Counted from the first letter of the stretch, positions 34,676 through 44,742 are shown. The stretch: 64,000 bases of DNA from Tabrizicola caldifontis (GCF_004762095.1 NZ_SIJH01000012.1:91722-155721), one strand, 5' to 3'. Program-made: numbers and translations. The notes: generated by a model from the letters alone, not told the origin.

Positions 34676-35218
34676 TCAAGCAAGCGGATAGCGCGCCAGC
34701 ACCTCATAGCGCGCGGTCTTGCCACCCAGGTGGCTTTGCCAGAGCGTCAGTTCCGTCACCACCCAAGGCGCGGTGCGGAAGCCTGCGCCAAGCGCGATCG
34801 CGCGTTCCAGCCGCGCGGCGTCTATCGGGTCGGGGGGCGGAAATCGACCGAGCGTGACATGCGGCAAGAACTTCCGCGCGTCGATCGGACAGCCGGCGCG
34901 GCGGGCGATGGTCTCGACCTTGGCTTGTAGCCGGCTCAGCTCTGGCGATGGTGCCACCCCCGCCCAGGCCGTGTGGGGCCGGTCCTTGCCGAACAGGCCA
35001 AGCCCCTGCAAGGCAAGGGCAAACCTTTCCACATGTAGGGCCTCGAACCCCTGGTGCGCGGCCTCTAGCGCCGGTTCGGGGCAGTTGCCCAGAAAGACCA
35101 GGGTCAGATGGAGGTTTTCGGGTTCGACCCGCCGCGGCAGCGGCAGAAGGAATTGCTGCACCTGACAGGCGGCTCGCACCGCTTGCGGCAGGTCGATGCC
35201 CAGGAAGGCCCGGATCAT
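34676..35218 (-). CDS. thpR: RNA 2',3'-cyclic phosphodiesterase
   Basis: This 180-residue member of the 2H phosphoesterase family opens or ligates 2',3'-cyclic phosphate ends of RNA. The two catalytic HxTx motifs are HLTL near residue 37 and HVTL near 119. The N-terminus MIRAFLGIDLP is characteristic. It overlaps the deacetylase gene by four bases and is followed after 49 bp by neuB. Confidence 0.92.
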   Translation of the reverse strand: MIRAFLGIDLPQAVRAACQVQQFLLPLPRRVEPENLHLTLVFLGNCPEPALEAAHQGFEALHVERFALALQGLGLFGKDRPHTAWAGVAPSPELSRLQAKVETIARRAGCPIDARKFLPHVTLGRFPPPDPIDAARLERAIALGAGFRTAPWVVTELTLWQSHLGGKTARYEVLARYPLA

Positions 35219-36351
35219 CGCTGCGCAAGCCTTGCCAGCCGGTCGCGGACCTCGGGCCGGACGTGGCCTTCGCGCGGGGCGTCGAGCAGCGTGGTCAGCA
35301 TGACGGGTTCGGGCGCGGGCCGACCGCCGCCGCCCCAGCTCAGGCCCCCCAGCACTGCCTGCGCTGCCTTGGGCAGACGGTCTGGCAGATCATGCCCCGC
35401 CAGTCTGCCCCATATCGCCGTCCACAGCCGCCCGACCGACCAGGGGTTGTAGCCCCCACCGCCCAGTACCATGACGCGAGGAGCCAGCGGGATAAGCGCC
35501 TCCAGCGCCTCGAGGTAGGCCCGGTTCGACAGCGCCAGACGCGACAGCGGATCTTCCAGCAGACTGTCTGCGCCGCATTGCAGGACCAGCGCCTCGGGCC
35601 GGAACTCCGCCACCCGCGGCAGGATCAGCCCGTGCAGCACCGCCCTCGCCTCGCTGTCGTTGTAGCCCTTCGGCACCGGCATGTTGAAGGCGCTGCCGTC
35701 AGCCGCATCCTCCAGCGCGCCGGTGAAGGGCCAGCGCCCCTCTTCGTGGACCGAGATCATCCGCACCCCCGGGTCACCGGCAAACGCCAGTTCCACCCCA
35801 TCGCAATGATGCGCGTCCAGATCGACATAGGCAATGCGCGAAAGGCCGGCGCCCTGCAACACCCGGATCCCCAGCACCACATCGTTCAGATAGCAGAACC
35901 CGTTCGCGCGGCCGGGCAGCCCATGATGCGTGCCGCCACCGGGGACATGGATCACCCCCGGCGTGCCCGCCAGAAGTTCGGCCGCAAGCATCGTGCCTCC
36001 TGCCCCGGTGGCAGGGCGGCGATAGACCTCGGGGAAAACCGGGTTGGACAAGGTTCCCAGGTGGTAGCGGCGGCGCATGTCCTCGGTCGCATGGCCTAGG
36101 GTCTCGGCCCGTTGCAGGGCGGCGATGTAGGCAGGATCGTGCCAGAGTGTGAGCGCCACCGGCTTGGCGCAGGGGCTGGCGCGATAGGTATGCGGCGGCA
36201 GCCAGCCAAGCGCACGGGCAAGGTCGATCACGGTCGGCACGCGGGGCACCCGCAGCGGATGCCCCGGACCATAGGACGAACCGCGATATATCTCTGATCC
36301 GATGAAAAGCGGCGCCGCAGCCTGGGCTTTCGGCGGTGGGCCCTGGATCAC
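35215..36351 (-). CDS. Histone deacetylase-like (AcuC type) amidohydrolase
   Basis: This 378-residue zinc hydrolase of the arginase/deacetylase fold has the two-histidine motif GGGTHHGLPG, metal-binding YVDLDAHHCDG, QCGADSLLEDPL and a late LGGGGYNP. Bacterial relatives include AcuC and acetylpolyamine amidohydrolases. A role in removing acetyl groups from proteins or polyamines is possible; an acetylpolyamine substrate would fit the polyamine-type importer 11 kb away, but this is speculative. The gene overlaps thpR and the GPx gene by four bases each. Confidence 0.88.
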   Translation of the reverse strand: MIQGPPPKAQAAAPLFIGSEIYRGSSYGPGHPLRVPRVPTVIDLARALGWLPPHTYRASPCAKPVALTLWHDPAYIAALQRAETLGHATEDMRRRYHLGTLSNPVFPEVYRRPATGAGGTMLAAELLAGTPGVIHVPGGGTHHGLPGRANGFCYLNDVVLGIRVLQGAGLSRIAYVDLDAHHCDGVELAFAGDPGVRMISVHEEGRWPFTGALEDAADGSAFNMPVPKGYNDSEARAVLHGLILPRVAEFRPEALVLQCGADSLLEDPLSRLALSNRAYLEALEALIPLAPRVMVLGGGGYNPWSVGRLWTAIWGRLAGHDLPDRLPKAAQAVLGGLSWGGGGRPAPEPVMLTTLLDAPREGHVRPEVRDRLARLAQR

Positions 36352-36863
36352 TTCAGCATGGCCTCGATCCGGCCAGCAATCGCGGCGCTTTCGGGCTTGA
36401 CCCCCGCGCCCCAGGTTCCGGCGATGGAGCCGTCAGGCGCTATCAGCACCTTGTTGAAATTCCACCGCGGGACAAAGCCGGCGACGTCACGCACCCAGGC
36501 ATAGAACGGGTGCGCCGTGCGGCCGCGGACATGGGTGATTTCGGTCATCGGAAGGGTGATGTCGAAGTTCAGTTCGCAGTATTCCTTGACCGCAGCCTCG
36601 TCGGCAAGCTCCTGATTGAAGTCGTTAGAGGGCACAGCAAGGATCAGTGCGCGGTCGCCGTAACGCTCGTGCATCGCCTGCAACGCATCGAACTGGCCGG
36701 CATAGCCGCACAGCGATGCGGTGTTGACCACCAGCACCGGCTTGCCGCGCCAGTCGGTCAGGTCGATCTCTCCCCCGTCGATCGAGGAAAAGCGGAACCT
36801 TTCCGCCGCAAGCACGGGAAGCGCCATCAGAAATGCCAGAACTGCCGCCAGAACCGCCCGCAT
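36348..36863 (-). CDS. Periplasmic glutathione peroxidase-like protein
   Basis: This 171-residue protein starts with a signal peptide (about 1-20, ending LPVLAAERF) and so acts in the periplasm. It has the peroxidatic Cys in VNTASLCGYAGQ and the Trp/Asn motif WNFNKVL. The usual NQF of the catalytic Gln is NDF here, which may alter catalysis. Such exported GPx homologues probably use thioredoxin-like partners, not glutathione. The start at 36863 has AAGGGG upstream. It heads a three-gene overlapping run with the deacetylase and thpR genes. Confidence 0.85.
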   Translation of the reverse strand: MRAVLAAVLAFLMALPVLAAERFRFSSIDGGEIDLTDWRGKPVLVVNTASLCGYAGQFDALQAMHERYGDRALILAVPSNDFNQELADEAAVKEYCELNFDITLPMTEITHVRGRTAHPFYAWVRDVAGFVPRWNFNKVLIAPDGSIAGTWGAGVKPESAAIAGRIEAMLK

Positions 36864-37029
36864 CGACCACCCCTTCTGCCCGAATTCGTTCAAGGGAAGG
36901 TAATCCTGACCGCAAATGGGTCAAATCCATGGGAAAAGCCTGTAAAACGCTTGTGATCCGTGCCATCTTGACCCTGAGGCAGCTACAGGTGGCCAGACCC
37001 GGAAACCGGGCGGCAGGAATGGCAAGGCA

Positions 37030-37518
37030 ATGGGTAGAAGCGACAAGATAGCAGCATTCAGTGGTGACCGCGGTTCTGGCGTGCGGATGCAATATGGTGC
37101 CCTTTGCTGGCGCGAAGGCGAAAAGGGTGTTGAGGTTTTGCTAATCACCAGCCGGGATACCGGGCGTTGGGTTATTCCCAAGGGTTGGCCGGTGGCGGGC
37201 CTGGCCCCCGAGGACACGGCCGCCAAGGAAGCCTGGGAGGAAGCCGGGGTCAAGGGCGTGACGAACCCGGTTTGCCTTGGCCGTTACGGCTATCACAAGG
37301 TTCTGGGGGCGACAGCGCAGGTGCCTTGCGCGGTGGCGGTCTATGGCCTGCGGGTCGAACGGCTGGCCGACAAGTTTCCAGAGGCCGGGGAACGGCGCCG
37401 CGCCTGGTTCCCCCCTGCCACGGCTGCCGGACTGGTGAATGAACCTGACCTCGCCGCGCTGATTGCCAGCTTCAGGCCGCCGCAGAAGGGGCGCCCGGGA
37501 CCGATTTCAGGGGAATAG
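37030..37518 (+). CDS. NUDIX hydrolase
   Basis: This 162-residue protein carries a Nudix box at GWPVAGLAPEDTAAKEAWEE and onward (about residues 52-74). The catalytic KEAWEEAGV part is intact, but the usual Glu at box position 7 is Leu and Arg at 15 is Lys. Relatives hydrolyse nucleoside diphosphates linked to other moieties, including diphosphoinositol polyphosphates in the DIPP-like group. The gene is divergent from the GPx gene. Substrate unknown. Confidence 0.85.
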   Translation: MGRSDKIAAFSGDRGSGVRMQYGALCWREGEKGVEVLLITSRDTGRWVIPKGWPVAGLAPEDTAAKEAWEEAGVKGVTNPVCLGRYGYHKVLGATAQVPCAVAVYGLRVERLADKFPEAGERRRAWFPPATAAGLVNEPDLAALIASFRPPQKGRPGPISGE

Positions 37519-37593
37519 TGCCCAGACACTCACCCATTGACCTTGGCGCGGCAATCCTTAGCTATTGCCCGTTGTGACCGCAGGACCCGGGCG

Positions 37594-38037
37594 ATGATCC
37601 GCTACAGTCTGAAATGCAAGGCCGGGCACGGCTTTGACAGTTGGTTCCAGAATGCCGAGGCCTTCTCGGCGCTTCAGTCCGCCGGCCAGGTGGCCTGTCC
37701 AATCTGCGGCACGACTTCGGTCGAAAAGTCACTCATGGCCCCTGCCGTGCGCCCGTCCCGGAAGGCAGAGGCCCGGGCCATGCGGGCGGATGCCCCCGCA
37801 CTGACCGAGCCTCAGTCGGAGCTGGAAGCCGCCATCGCAGCCCTGCGCCGCCAGATCGAAGAGAATTCCGACTACGTCGGCATGAACTTTGCCACCGAGG
37901 CACGGCGGATGCATCTTGGCGAAGTGCCGGAACGTCCGATCCACGGCGAGGCGCGGCTTGAAGAAGCGCGAAAGTTGATCGAGGAAGGGGTGCCGGTTGC
38001 CCCCCTGCCCTTCCTGCCTGCCCGCAAGGTGAACTGA
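37594..38037 (+). CDS. DUF1178 family protein
   Basis: This 147-residue protein starts MIRYSLKCKAGHGFDSWF and has a CPICG pair, so one Cys of the N-terminal KCKAGH and the CPICG could form a zinc site. This is the DUF1178 pattern of alphaproteobacteria; function unknown. I set the start at 37594 because the family begins there. It follows the NUDIX gene on the same strand with a 75-bp gap. Confidence 0.88.
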   Translation: MIRYSLKCKAGHGFDSWFQNAEAFSALQSAGQVACPICGTTSVEKSLMAPAVRPSRKAEARAMRADAPALTEPQSELEAAIAALRRQIEENSDYVGMNFATEARRMHLGEVPERPIHGEARLEEARKLIEEGVPVAPLPFLPARKVN

Positions 38038-38140
38038 GGCTCACGCTCTCCAACGATCGGCCGAAACGCCATCGCGTTCTGCCCGGCAGCGCGATCGACA
38101 GGCGTTGACCTTGCCGGAAATCCGGTTCAAGCCGCGCGTC

Positions 38141-38201
38141 ACAGGATCAGGGCAACGGATTTCCGAGATGCCGTTCTTCGACTGCCTTGGCCTGATCCTG
38201 T
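38141..38201. repeat. 11-bp inverted repeat upstream of KdtA copy 3
   Basis: ACAGGATCAGG (38141-38151) and CCTGATCCTGT (38191-38201) are exact inverted copies 39 bp apart in the 199-bp gap ahead of the third KdtA-like gene. It could be an operator pair or a long-loop hairpin. Confidence 0.4.
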
Positions 38202-38236
38202 CAGGCAGATCTGCGGCGGCCGGCAAGGGATCGCGA

Positions 38237-39577
38237 ATGGGTTTCACGGAAGCGGAACGCAAGGCCTGGGCCGACATGCGGGTGCAGGAGCGGCTGCTCC
38301 TGCACCTCTATCGTCTGGTAACCCGGCTTCTTCCGGACAGGCTGATAACAATGGTCCTGCGCCGCATCGCCGACCGAAAACCCGACGAAGAAGACCCTGA
38401 CAGGATCGGCGAACGTCTGGCCCTTGGCATGGCGGCGCGACCCGAGGGCCGGCTGGTCTGGATGAACGCCATAGGCCCTGGCGACGCCACCATGCTCTTG
38501 CCGCTTATCCGGGCGGTTCTGGCACATGACGACACGACCATCTGTCTGGTCACGACACGCACGGCCTCGGCCCAGAGGGTGTTCGCCCGCTTCCGTGGGC
38601 TGAATCGTGTCATCGTACAGCTCATGCCATTGGACAAGCCGTCGGCGATCCGCCGCTTCCTTGACCATTGGCGCCCCGAACTTGCAATCTACGGCGAGCT
38701 GGAAACCTGGCCGAACGCGCTGACGGAACTGAAGGCGCGGGCCGTGCCGGTTGCGCTGGTGAACGCCCAACTGAACGGCAGGCTGGGCCGGGCACTGCGC
38801 CGGAAGCCCGGCATCGCCAGGTGGATGGCGGCGCATATCGACTATCTGCATCTGTTCACCGAAGCCGAAGCGCGCGAAGCCAGAGACTGGTTCCGCCAGG
38901 ACTGCCAGATCGTCGTTGCCCGCAACCTGAAGATGGATGCACCCGCTCTGCCGGTCTCGACCGAAATCACCGGCGCGGTGCGGGCAGCCTGGGGTAGTGC
39001 GCCAGTCCTGACCTGTGCCTCGGTTGCCAATTCCGAGATCGGCCGCCTGCTGGAAGCGACAAGGATCCTGCGGCAGTATCTTCCCGATCTGCGGCTGATC
39101 CTCGTGCCACGCTGGATCGATCAGGGCGCTGCGATTGCCGATCAGGTCCGCGAAACAGGCATGCCTTTCACACGGCGGTCGGCAGGTAAGCTGCCGGCAC
39201 CGCAGGATGTCGTCCTTGTTGCCGACAGCTATGGCGAAATGGGTAACTGGATCGACCTCGCCTTCGTGGTGTTCATGGGCCATACGTTCGACCGGGGCAT
39301 CGGTCACAACCCGTTCGAACCGATAGCCCAGCGCCGGATGATCCTGTCAGGCTCAATCCCAAGCCTTCTGCACGCCGATTACCAGTATCTGGCCGACCAG
39401 GGCCTGTGTCATGTGACCCCGGATGCCGCCGCAGTCGCCGGAACGGCCCTGCGGCTGTGGCGGGATCCTGCGCTGCGGCAGCGTGGCTTCGAAGGGCACG
39501 AAGCGGCGCGCGGCTTTTCGGCGCGGATGACGGAGGAGATGCTGGCCCTGCGCGGTGGATCACGCACCGTTGGCTGA
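38237..39577 (+). CDS. KdtA-like glycosyltransferase, copy 3
   Basis: This 446-residue protein aligns by motif with GT30 Kdo transferases: RIADRKPDEEDPDRIGERLALG in two adjacent conserved stretches, WMNAIGPGDATML, ELETWPN with Glu156, ADSYGEMGNWID and a final GHTFDRGIGHNPFEPIA. The catalytic-base position is Asp83 instead of Glu. It lacks a convincing N-terminal membrane anchor. It is in one operon with a KdsB-like cytidylyltransferase and a HAD phosphatase, so it may use a CMP-sugar made by them. AAGGGA precedes the ATG at 38237; Met14 is an alternative start. Confidence 0.78.
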   Translation: MGFTEAERKAWADMRVQERLLLHLYRLVTRLLPDRLITMVLRRIADRKPDEEDPDRIGERLALGMAARPEGRLVWMNAIGPGDATMLLPLIRAVLAHDDTTICLVTTRTASAQRVFARFRGLNRVIVQLMPLDKPSAIRRFLDHWRPELAIYGELETWPNALTELKARAVPVALVNAQLNGRLGRALRRKPGIARWMAAHIDYLHLFTEAEAREARDWFRQDCQIVVARNLKMDAPALPVSTEITGAVRAAWGSAPVLTCASVANSEIGRLLEATRILRQYLPDLRLILVPRWIDQGAAIADQVRETGMPFTRRSAGKLPAPQDVVLVADSYGEMGNWIDLAFVVFMGHTFDRGIGHNPFEPIAQRRMILSGSIPSLLHADYQYLADQGLCHVTPDAAAVAGTALRLWRDPALRQRGFEGHEAARGFSARMTEEMLALRGGSRTVG

Positions 39578-39653
39578 TACGGCACAACTTGCTGGCCCGC
39601 GACCCCCGACTGGCGTAAAGCTGTCCGAGGAGCATTCTTCAGCGATAGTCTAC

Positions 39654-40415
39654 ATGCCAGACCGCATTGTTGCCCTGATTCCCGCCCGCATGGAAAGTTC
39701 GCGGCTGCCGGGTAAGCCGCTGCTCGACATCTGCGGCCTGCCGATGATCGTTCATGTTGCGCGGCGCACCTTGCTGTCGAACCGTGTGGATCAGGTGGTC
39801 GTCTGCACGGATTCCGTCGAGATCCTGCTGGCCTGCGAACAGCACGGAGTGGACGTCTGCCTTACCCGTGCCAGCCATGTCAACGGTACCGAACGCATCG
39901 CCGAGGCCAGCGAAGCCCTTGGACTGACCGACCAAGACATCATCATCGACGTTCAGGGGGACGAGCCCTTCGTTCGCCCTGAATATGTCGAGCAGGTCGC
40001 CGATTTCATGGCATCGACTGATTACCGCTGCGTCGTGCCCTATCAGTTGATGGACGACTACGACAACGTCAACCGGGTCAAGATCGTGGCCAGCGGCGAC
40101 CGGGTCATCTATTTTTCGCGCAGCGATATTCCCTGCTATTTCGGAGCCTTGCGCCAGCCGCTGAAAAAGCACCTCAGCGTGATCGGTTTCCGTCTGCCCG
40201 CCCTGCGCGCCTTCGCCGCCGCCCGGCCAACCCCGCTGGAAGACATCGAGCGGATCGAGCTGATGCGGCTGATCGAGCTGGGCGAACCGATCGGAACTTT
40301 TCCCCAGGAAGGCTCCAGCCTGTCTGTCGACACACCCGAGGACTACAGGCTGGCCTGCCGGATGATGGAGCGGGACACCCTTTTTCTTGAGCAGATCGCG
40401 GGGGCCAGGACATGA
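39654..40415 (+). CDS. KdsB-like CMP-sugar synthetase
   Basis: This 253-residue cytidylyltransferase has IPARMESSRLPGKPL, VVVCTDS, GTERIAEAS and IIDVQGDEPFV, clearly of the 3-deoxy-manno-octulosonate cytidylyltransferase family. Later motifs (HLSVIGFRLPALRAF) differ from the usual HIGIYAYR of KdsB. It therefore may activate Kdo or a Kdo-like acid such as an 8-amino or other variant. The ribosome site is poor for the ATG at 39654, with GAGGAG about 20 bases upstream, so a non-standard earlier start is possible. It overlaps the HAD gene by four bases. Confidence 0.82.
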   Translation: MPDRIVALIPARMESSRLPGKPLLDICGLPMIVHVARRTLLSNRVDQVVVCTDSVEILLACEQHGVDVCLTRASHVNGTERIAEASEALGLTDQDIIIDVQGDEPFVRPEYVEQVADFMASTDYRCVVPYQLMDDYDNVNRVKIVASGDRVIYFSRSDIPCYFGALRQPLKKHLSVIGFRLPALRAFAAARPTPLEDIERIELMRLIELGEPIGTFPQEGSSLSVDTPEDYRLACRMMERDTLFLEQIAGART

Positions 40416-41041
40416 CGACGGTGGTCAGGCACGTCTCCTTCGATCTGGATGGAACACTGATCGATTCCTTCGACGTCATGCGCGAATCCTGGGAGGCAGC
40501 GACCCGCGAACTGGGCATCCGGTGCGGCTTCGAACGCTACCGGAACTATGTCGGCCTGCCATTCGACCGGATTCTCGACAACCTCGGCCTTTCGGACATG
40601 CGGGTCGAACTGGCCTCTCTCTACTTTGCGGGCACGCGCGCCCGGCAAGACCGGATCACTGTCGTTGAAGGTGCGGCAGAGATTCTGGACAAAGTGCGGC
40701 AGCGCGGGTTTGGGTCTTCCGTCATCACATCGAAGCCGCGAGCCAATGCCGAACCGCTGTTGCGCGATCTTGGTCTTGCGGTCGATCTGCTGATCTGCGC
40801 CGACGATGTTGCGCGCGGCAAGCCAGACCCGATGTCAGCCCACCTTCTTTGCAGCCGGTTTGACCTGGCACCGGCCGAGGTGCTTTATGTCGGGGACATG
40901 GTTTTCGACCTCCAGTTCGCAATCAACGGCGGACTGCAATTCCTGATGTTCACCAACCAGGGCCGAAACCGTTTGCCTGCCAATCTCCGCAACCCATTGC
41001 GCACTGTCGCGACACTTGCGGAAGTGGCATCCAGTTTCTGA
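40412..41041 (+). CDS. HAD-family phosphatase
   Basis: This 209-residue HAD hydrolase has motif I FDLDGTLIDS (Asp11 nucleophile, Asp13), a small helical cap (about 20-85), motif II VITSKP, motif III Lys in GKPDP and motif IV VGDMVFD. It resembles phosphoglycolate phosphatases. Coupled to the KdsB-like gene, it may dephosphorylate a Kdo-like acid phosphate before CMP activation, doing KdsC's job; that is inference from the gene order. Confidence 0.8.
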   Translation: MTTVVRHVSFDLDGTLIDSFDVMRESWEAATRELGIRCGFERYRNYVGLPFDRILDNLGLSDMRVELASLYFAGTRARQDRITVVEGAAEILDKVRQRGFGSSVITSKPRANAEPLLRDLGLAVDLLICADDVARGKPDPMSAHLLCSRFDLAPAEVLYVGDMVFDLQFAINGGLQFLMFTNQGRNRLPANLRNPLRTVATLAEVASSF

Positions 41042-41173
41042 GCTTGCCGGGAATCATCGCCAATGCCTGCCCGGGGCACTGAGCATCATCACAGCCAGCG
41101 ACCCGCCCCGCGCTTGACCTGAATCCTTGCAGGCCCGCTGCTACGCCCGTGGCCGCCGTCACGCACACCGGGG

Positions 41174-41671
41174 TCAATAGATATAGCGGATCTGGTCGGC
41201 CCAGAACCGTTCCATCCGTCTGAGCGCAAGGTTGATGTCGTCCATCCCCTTGGCATCGATCAGGTTGCGGCGTTGCATGCCTTCGGCATGCCGGGCAAAG
41301 AGATCGCACAACAGCCCGCGCACCTGTCGCCCCTTTTCGGTCAGCCGCACCCGCACCGAACGGCGGTCGATTTCGGATCTCTGGTGATGCATGTAGCCCA
41401 GCTCCACCAGCTTCTTCAGGTTGTAGCTGACGTTCGATCCCTGGTAGTAGCCGCGCGACTTCAGCTCGCCCGCCGTCACCTCGTTCTCGCCGATATTGAA
41501 CAGCAGAAGCGCCTGGACCGAATTGATTTCCAGAATGCCCAGACGTTCGAATTCGTCCTTGATCACATCCAGCAACAGGCGATGCAGCCGCTCTACCAGA
41601 CCGAGATTGTCAAGATAGCAGGACAGGAATGCCTTCTGCGAACCGTCCAGCACCGGGGCAAGGTTTGACAT
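41174..41671 (-). CDS. ldtR: LdtR-like MarR-family regulator
   Basis: This 165-residue winged-helix protein has the helix-turn-helix at EVTAGELKSRGYYQGSNVSY (about 60-79) and the wing as HHQRSEIDRRSVRVRLT. The segment LLDVIKDEFERLGI followed by INSVQALLLFNIG matches LdtR, a MarR-type regulator that in Liberibacter controls an L,D-transpeptidase. The target here is unknown. I use the ATG at 41671, with GGAGAAACGG upstream. It lies alone on the minus strand. Confidence 0.8.
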   Translation of the reverse strand: MSNLAPVLDGSQKAFLSCYLDNLGLVERLHRLLLDVIKDEFERLGILEINSVQALLLFNIGENEVTAGELKSRGYYQGSNVSYNLKKLVELGYMHHQRSEIDRRSVRVRLTEKGRQVRGLLCDLFARHAEGMQRRNLIDAKGMDDINLALRRMERFWADQIRYIY

Positions 41672-41748
41672 ACCGTTTCTCCACCGTTCGGATCGGCACA
41701 GAATCGGCACAACCGGAAAACATTCCGTAAACTTCGCTGACGCCTGCC

Positions 41749-42027
41749 TCAGATATCCCGGAAAAGCCGCGCGCGGGCGAAAGCGGCGATCCGTTCCAGC
41801 AACGGCGCCAGCGTCGGCGGGGGCGCCGACTGGCCAAGGATCCAGGCCATCAGATCCTGGTCGTTCTCTGACAGGATCGCATCGTAGGTGGCGAGGTCCG
41901 TCTCGTCCAGACTGGCCAGATGCGCATCGGCAAAGGGGCCAAGGATCAGATCCATTTCCTTGGTCCCCCGCCTCCAGGACCGCATCGACATCCGCTTCAG
42001 CCGTGTTTCCACCGTCTCGCCCGTCAT
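41749..42027 (-). CDS. sdhE: FAD assembly factor SdhE
   Basis: This 92-residue helical protein has the RGxxE signature at 20-24 (RRGTKEMD), which is needed to attach FAD to succinate dehydrogenase. Its size and the LATYDAILSENDQDLMAWILG region match the SdhE/Sdh5 family. It lies 15 bp downstream of the XRE regulator gene on the same strand. Confidence 0.92.
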   Translation of the reverse strand: MTGETVETRLKRMSMRSWRRGTKEMDLILGPFADAHLASLDETDLATYDAILSENDQDLMAWILGQSAPPPTLAPLLERIAAFARARLFRDI

Positions 42028-42042
42028 GTCAGCACCGTCTTC

Positions 42043-42456
42043 CTAGGCCGCAGAGCGCATCGCCTGCCGCATGTCACGCTCTAGCTGCGCCAGATCCTCG
42101 GCAAGCTCCAGGGCACGCGCCCGCATACGCCGCAGATCGGCCAAGGTTGCCTCGGCCGCCGGCGTCAGGGGTATGGGGCCCGCATCGGGGCCGGCCAGAC
42201 CGTCGCCCTCAGCGGTCAGCAGCCAGCCTATCGAGACGTTCAGCATTCCAGCCAGCATCTGCAACCGGTTGCCCCGCGGCTCGGCCAGGTCTTCCTCCCA
42301 GTTCTGCAAGGTGGTCAGGCGAACCCCCAGACGCTGGGCCAGATCTGCCTGGGTCAGGCCCGCAGCCTCGCGCGCGCCGGCCAGTCGGTCGCCGAAGGTT
42401 GCCACGTCGGGGGCATACCAGTCGTTCTGCGGGGTTTCGGGGCTGCTTTCCGCCAT
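42043..42456 (-). CDS. XRE-family transcriptional regulator
   Basis: This 137-residue protein has an N-terminal HTH_3 domain (about 21-76) with LTQADLAQRLGVRLTTLQNWE and a C-terminal helical, coiled-coil-like tail (about 100-135). Binding is likely as a dimer. AAGGAGAGG precedes the ATG. A 10-bp palindrome, GCGATATCGC, sits 16 bp upstream of the start and may be its own operator. Target genes are unknown; sdhE follows in the same direction. Confidence 0.87.
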   Translation of the reverse strand: MAESSPETPQNDWYAPDVATFGDRLAGAREAAGLTQADLAQRLGVRLTTLQNWEEDLAEPRGNRLQMLAGMLNVSIGWLLTAEGDGLAGPDAGPIPLTPAAEATLADLRRMRARALELAEDLAQLERDMRQAMRSAA

Positions 42457-42471
42457 CAGGCCTCTCCTTAC

Positions 42472-42481
42472 TGCGATATCG
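42472..42481. promoter_or_regulatory. Candidate operator for the XRE regulator
   Basis: GCGATATCGC is a perfect 10-bp palindrome in the 97-bp gap between the divergent XRE and aminotransferase genes, just upstream of the XRE ribosome site. Confidence 0.35.
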
Positions 42482-42508
42482 CTTGTGTCGGTTGGGGGGC
42501 CACCCTAA

Positions 42509-43756
<1,248 letters not shown>

Positions 43757-43837
43757 TCCGCACGGCTTGACGGACCGGCCGCACTGGGGAAGGAATGGCG
43801 GGCGTGGTGGTGCCGCCCAGCCATACCGGAGTCATGC

Positions 43838-44245
43838 ATGAGCATCGAGTTGCCCGAGTACTACTTTCGCGTCCGCGAGAACGGTGCCGTGGTCTTCCGG
43901 GTCGGCACGGAAAACCGCCAGCGCCGGATCGAGATGGACGAGATCGCGGTGGTGAACGTCAGGAACGGCAACATCAAGCCGCATGGCAATGTCACGCTGA
44001 CCGATGCGGACATGGCCGCGATCAAGAACTGGATTGCGGCCCGTCAGGCCCAGCTTGCGGCGCGCGAGGTGGATGACATCCTGCGCACGGTCGATCACCT
44101 GAACCTGACGACGCAATGGGCGCAGTCGCGGGCGACGGACGAACAGCTGGAGGCGGTGACGGACGTGCTGCTGCTGACTATGCACGACCTGCGCTCGGTC
44201 CTGGTGCGCAAGAAGGCCGAACGGCTGGCCAAACCCGGCGACTGA
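43838..44245 (+). CDS. Conserved hypothetical protein
   Basis: This 135-residue protein is not recognised. It starts MSIELPEYYFRVRENGAVVF, has an N-terminal beta-rich part (about 5-52) and a helical second part (55-130) rich in Ala, Leu and charged residues. No signal peptide, membrane segment or cysteine pair is seen. GGAG stands six bases before the ATG. Its gene follows the aminotransferase after 81 bp and is convergent with the ferredoxin gene. Confidence 0.75.
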   Translation: MSIELPEYYFRVRENGAVVFRVGTENRQRRIEMDEIAVVNVRNGNIKPHGNVTLTDADMAAIKNWIAARQAQLAAREVDDILRTVDHLNLTTQWAQSRATDEQLEAVTDVLLLTMHDLRSVLVRKKAERLAKPGD

Positions 44246-44313
44246 CCCCCTGTTCGTTCGACGCCCTGTCCCTGCCGGCCGGCAAGGACATGACGTCATC
44301 GGCGCGCCTTGGC

Positions 44314-44742
<429 letters not shown>

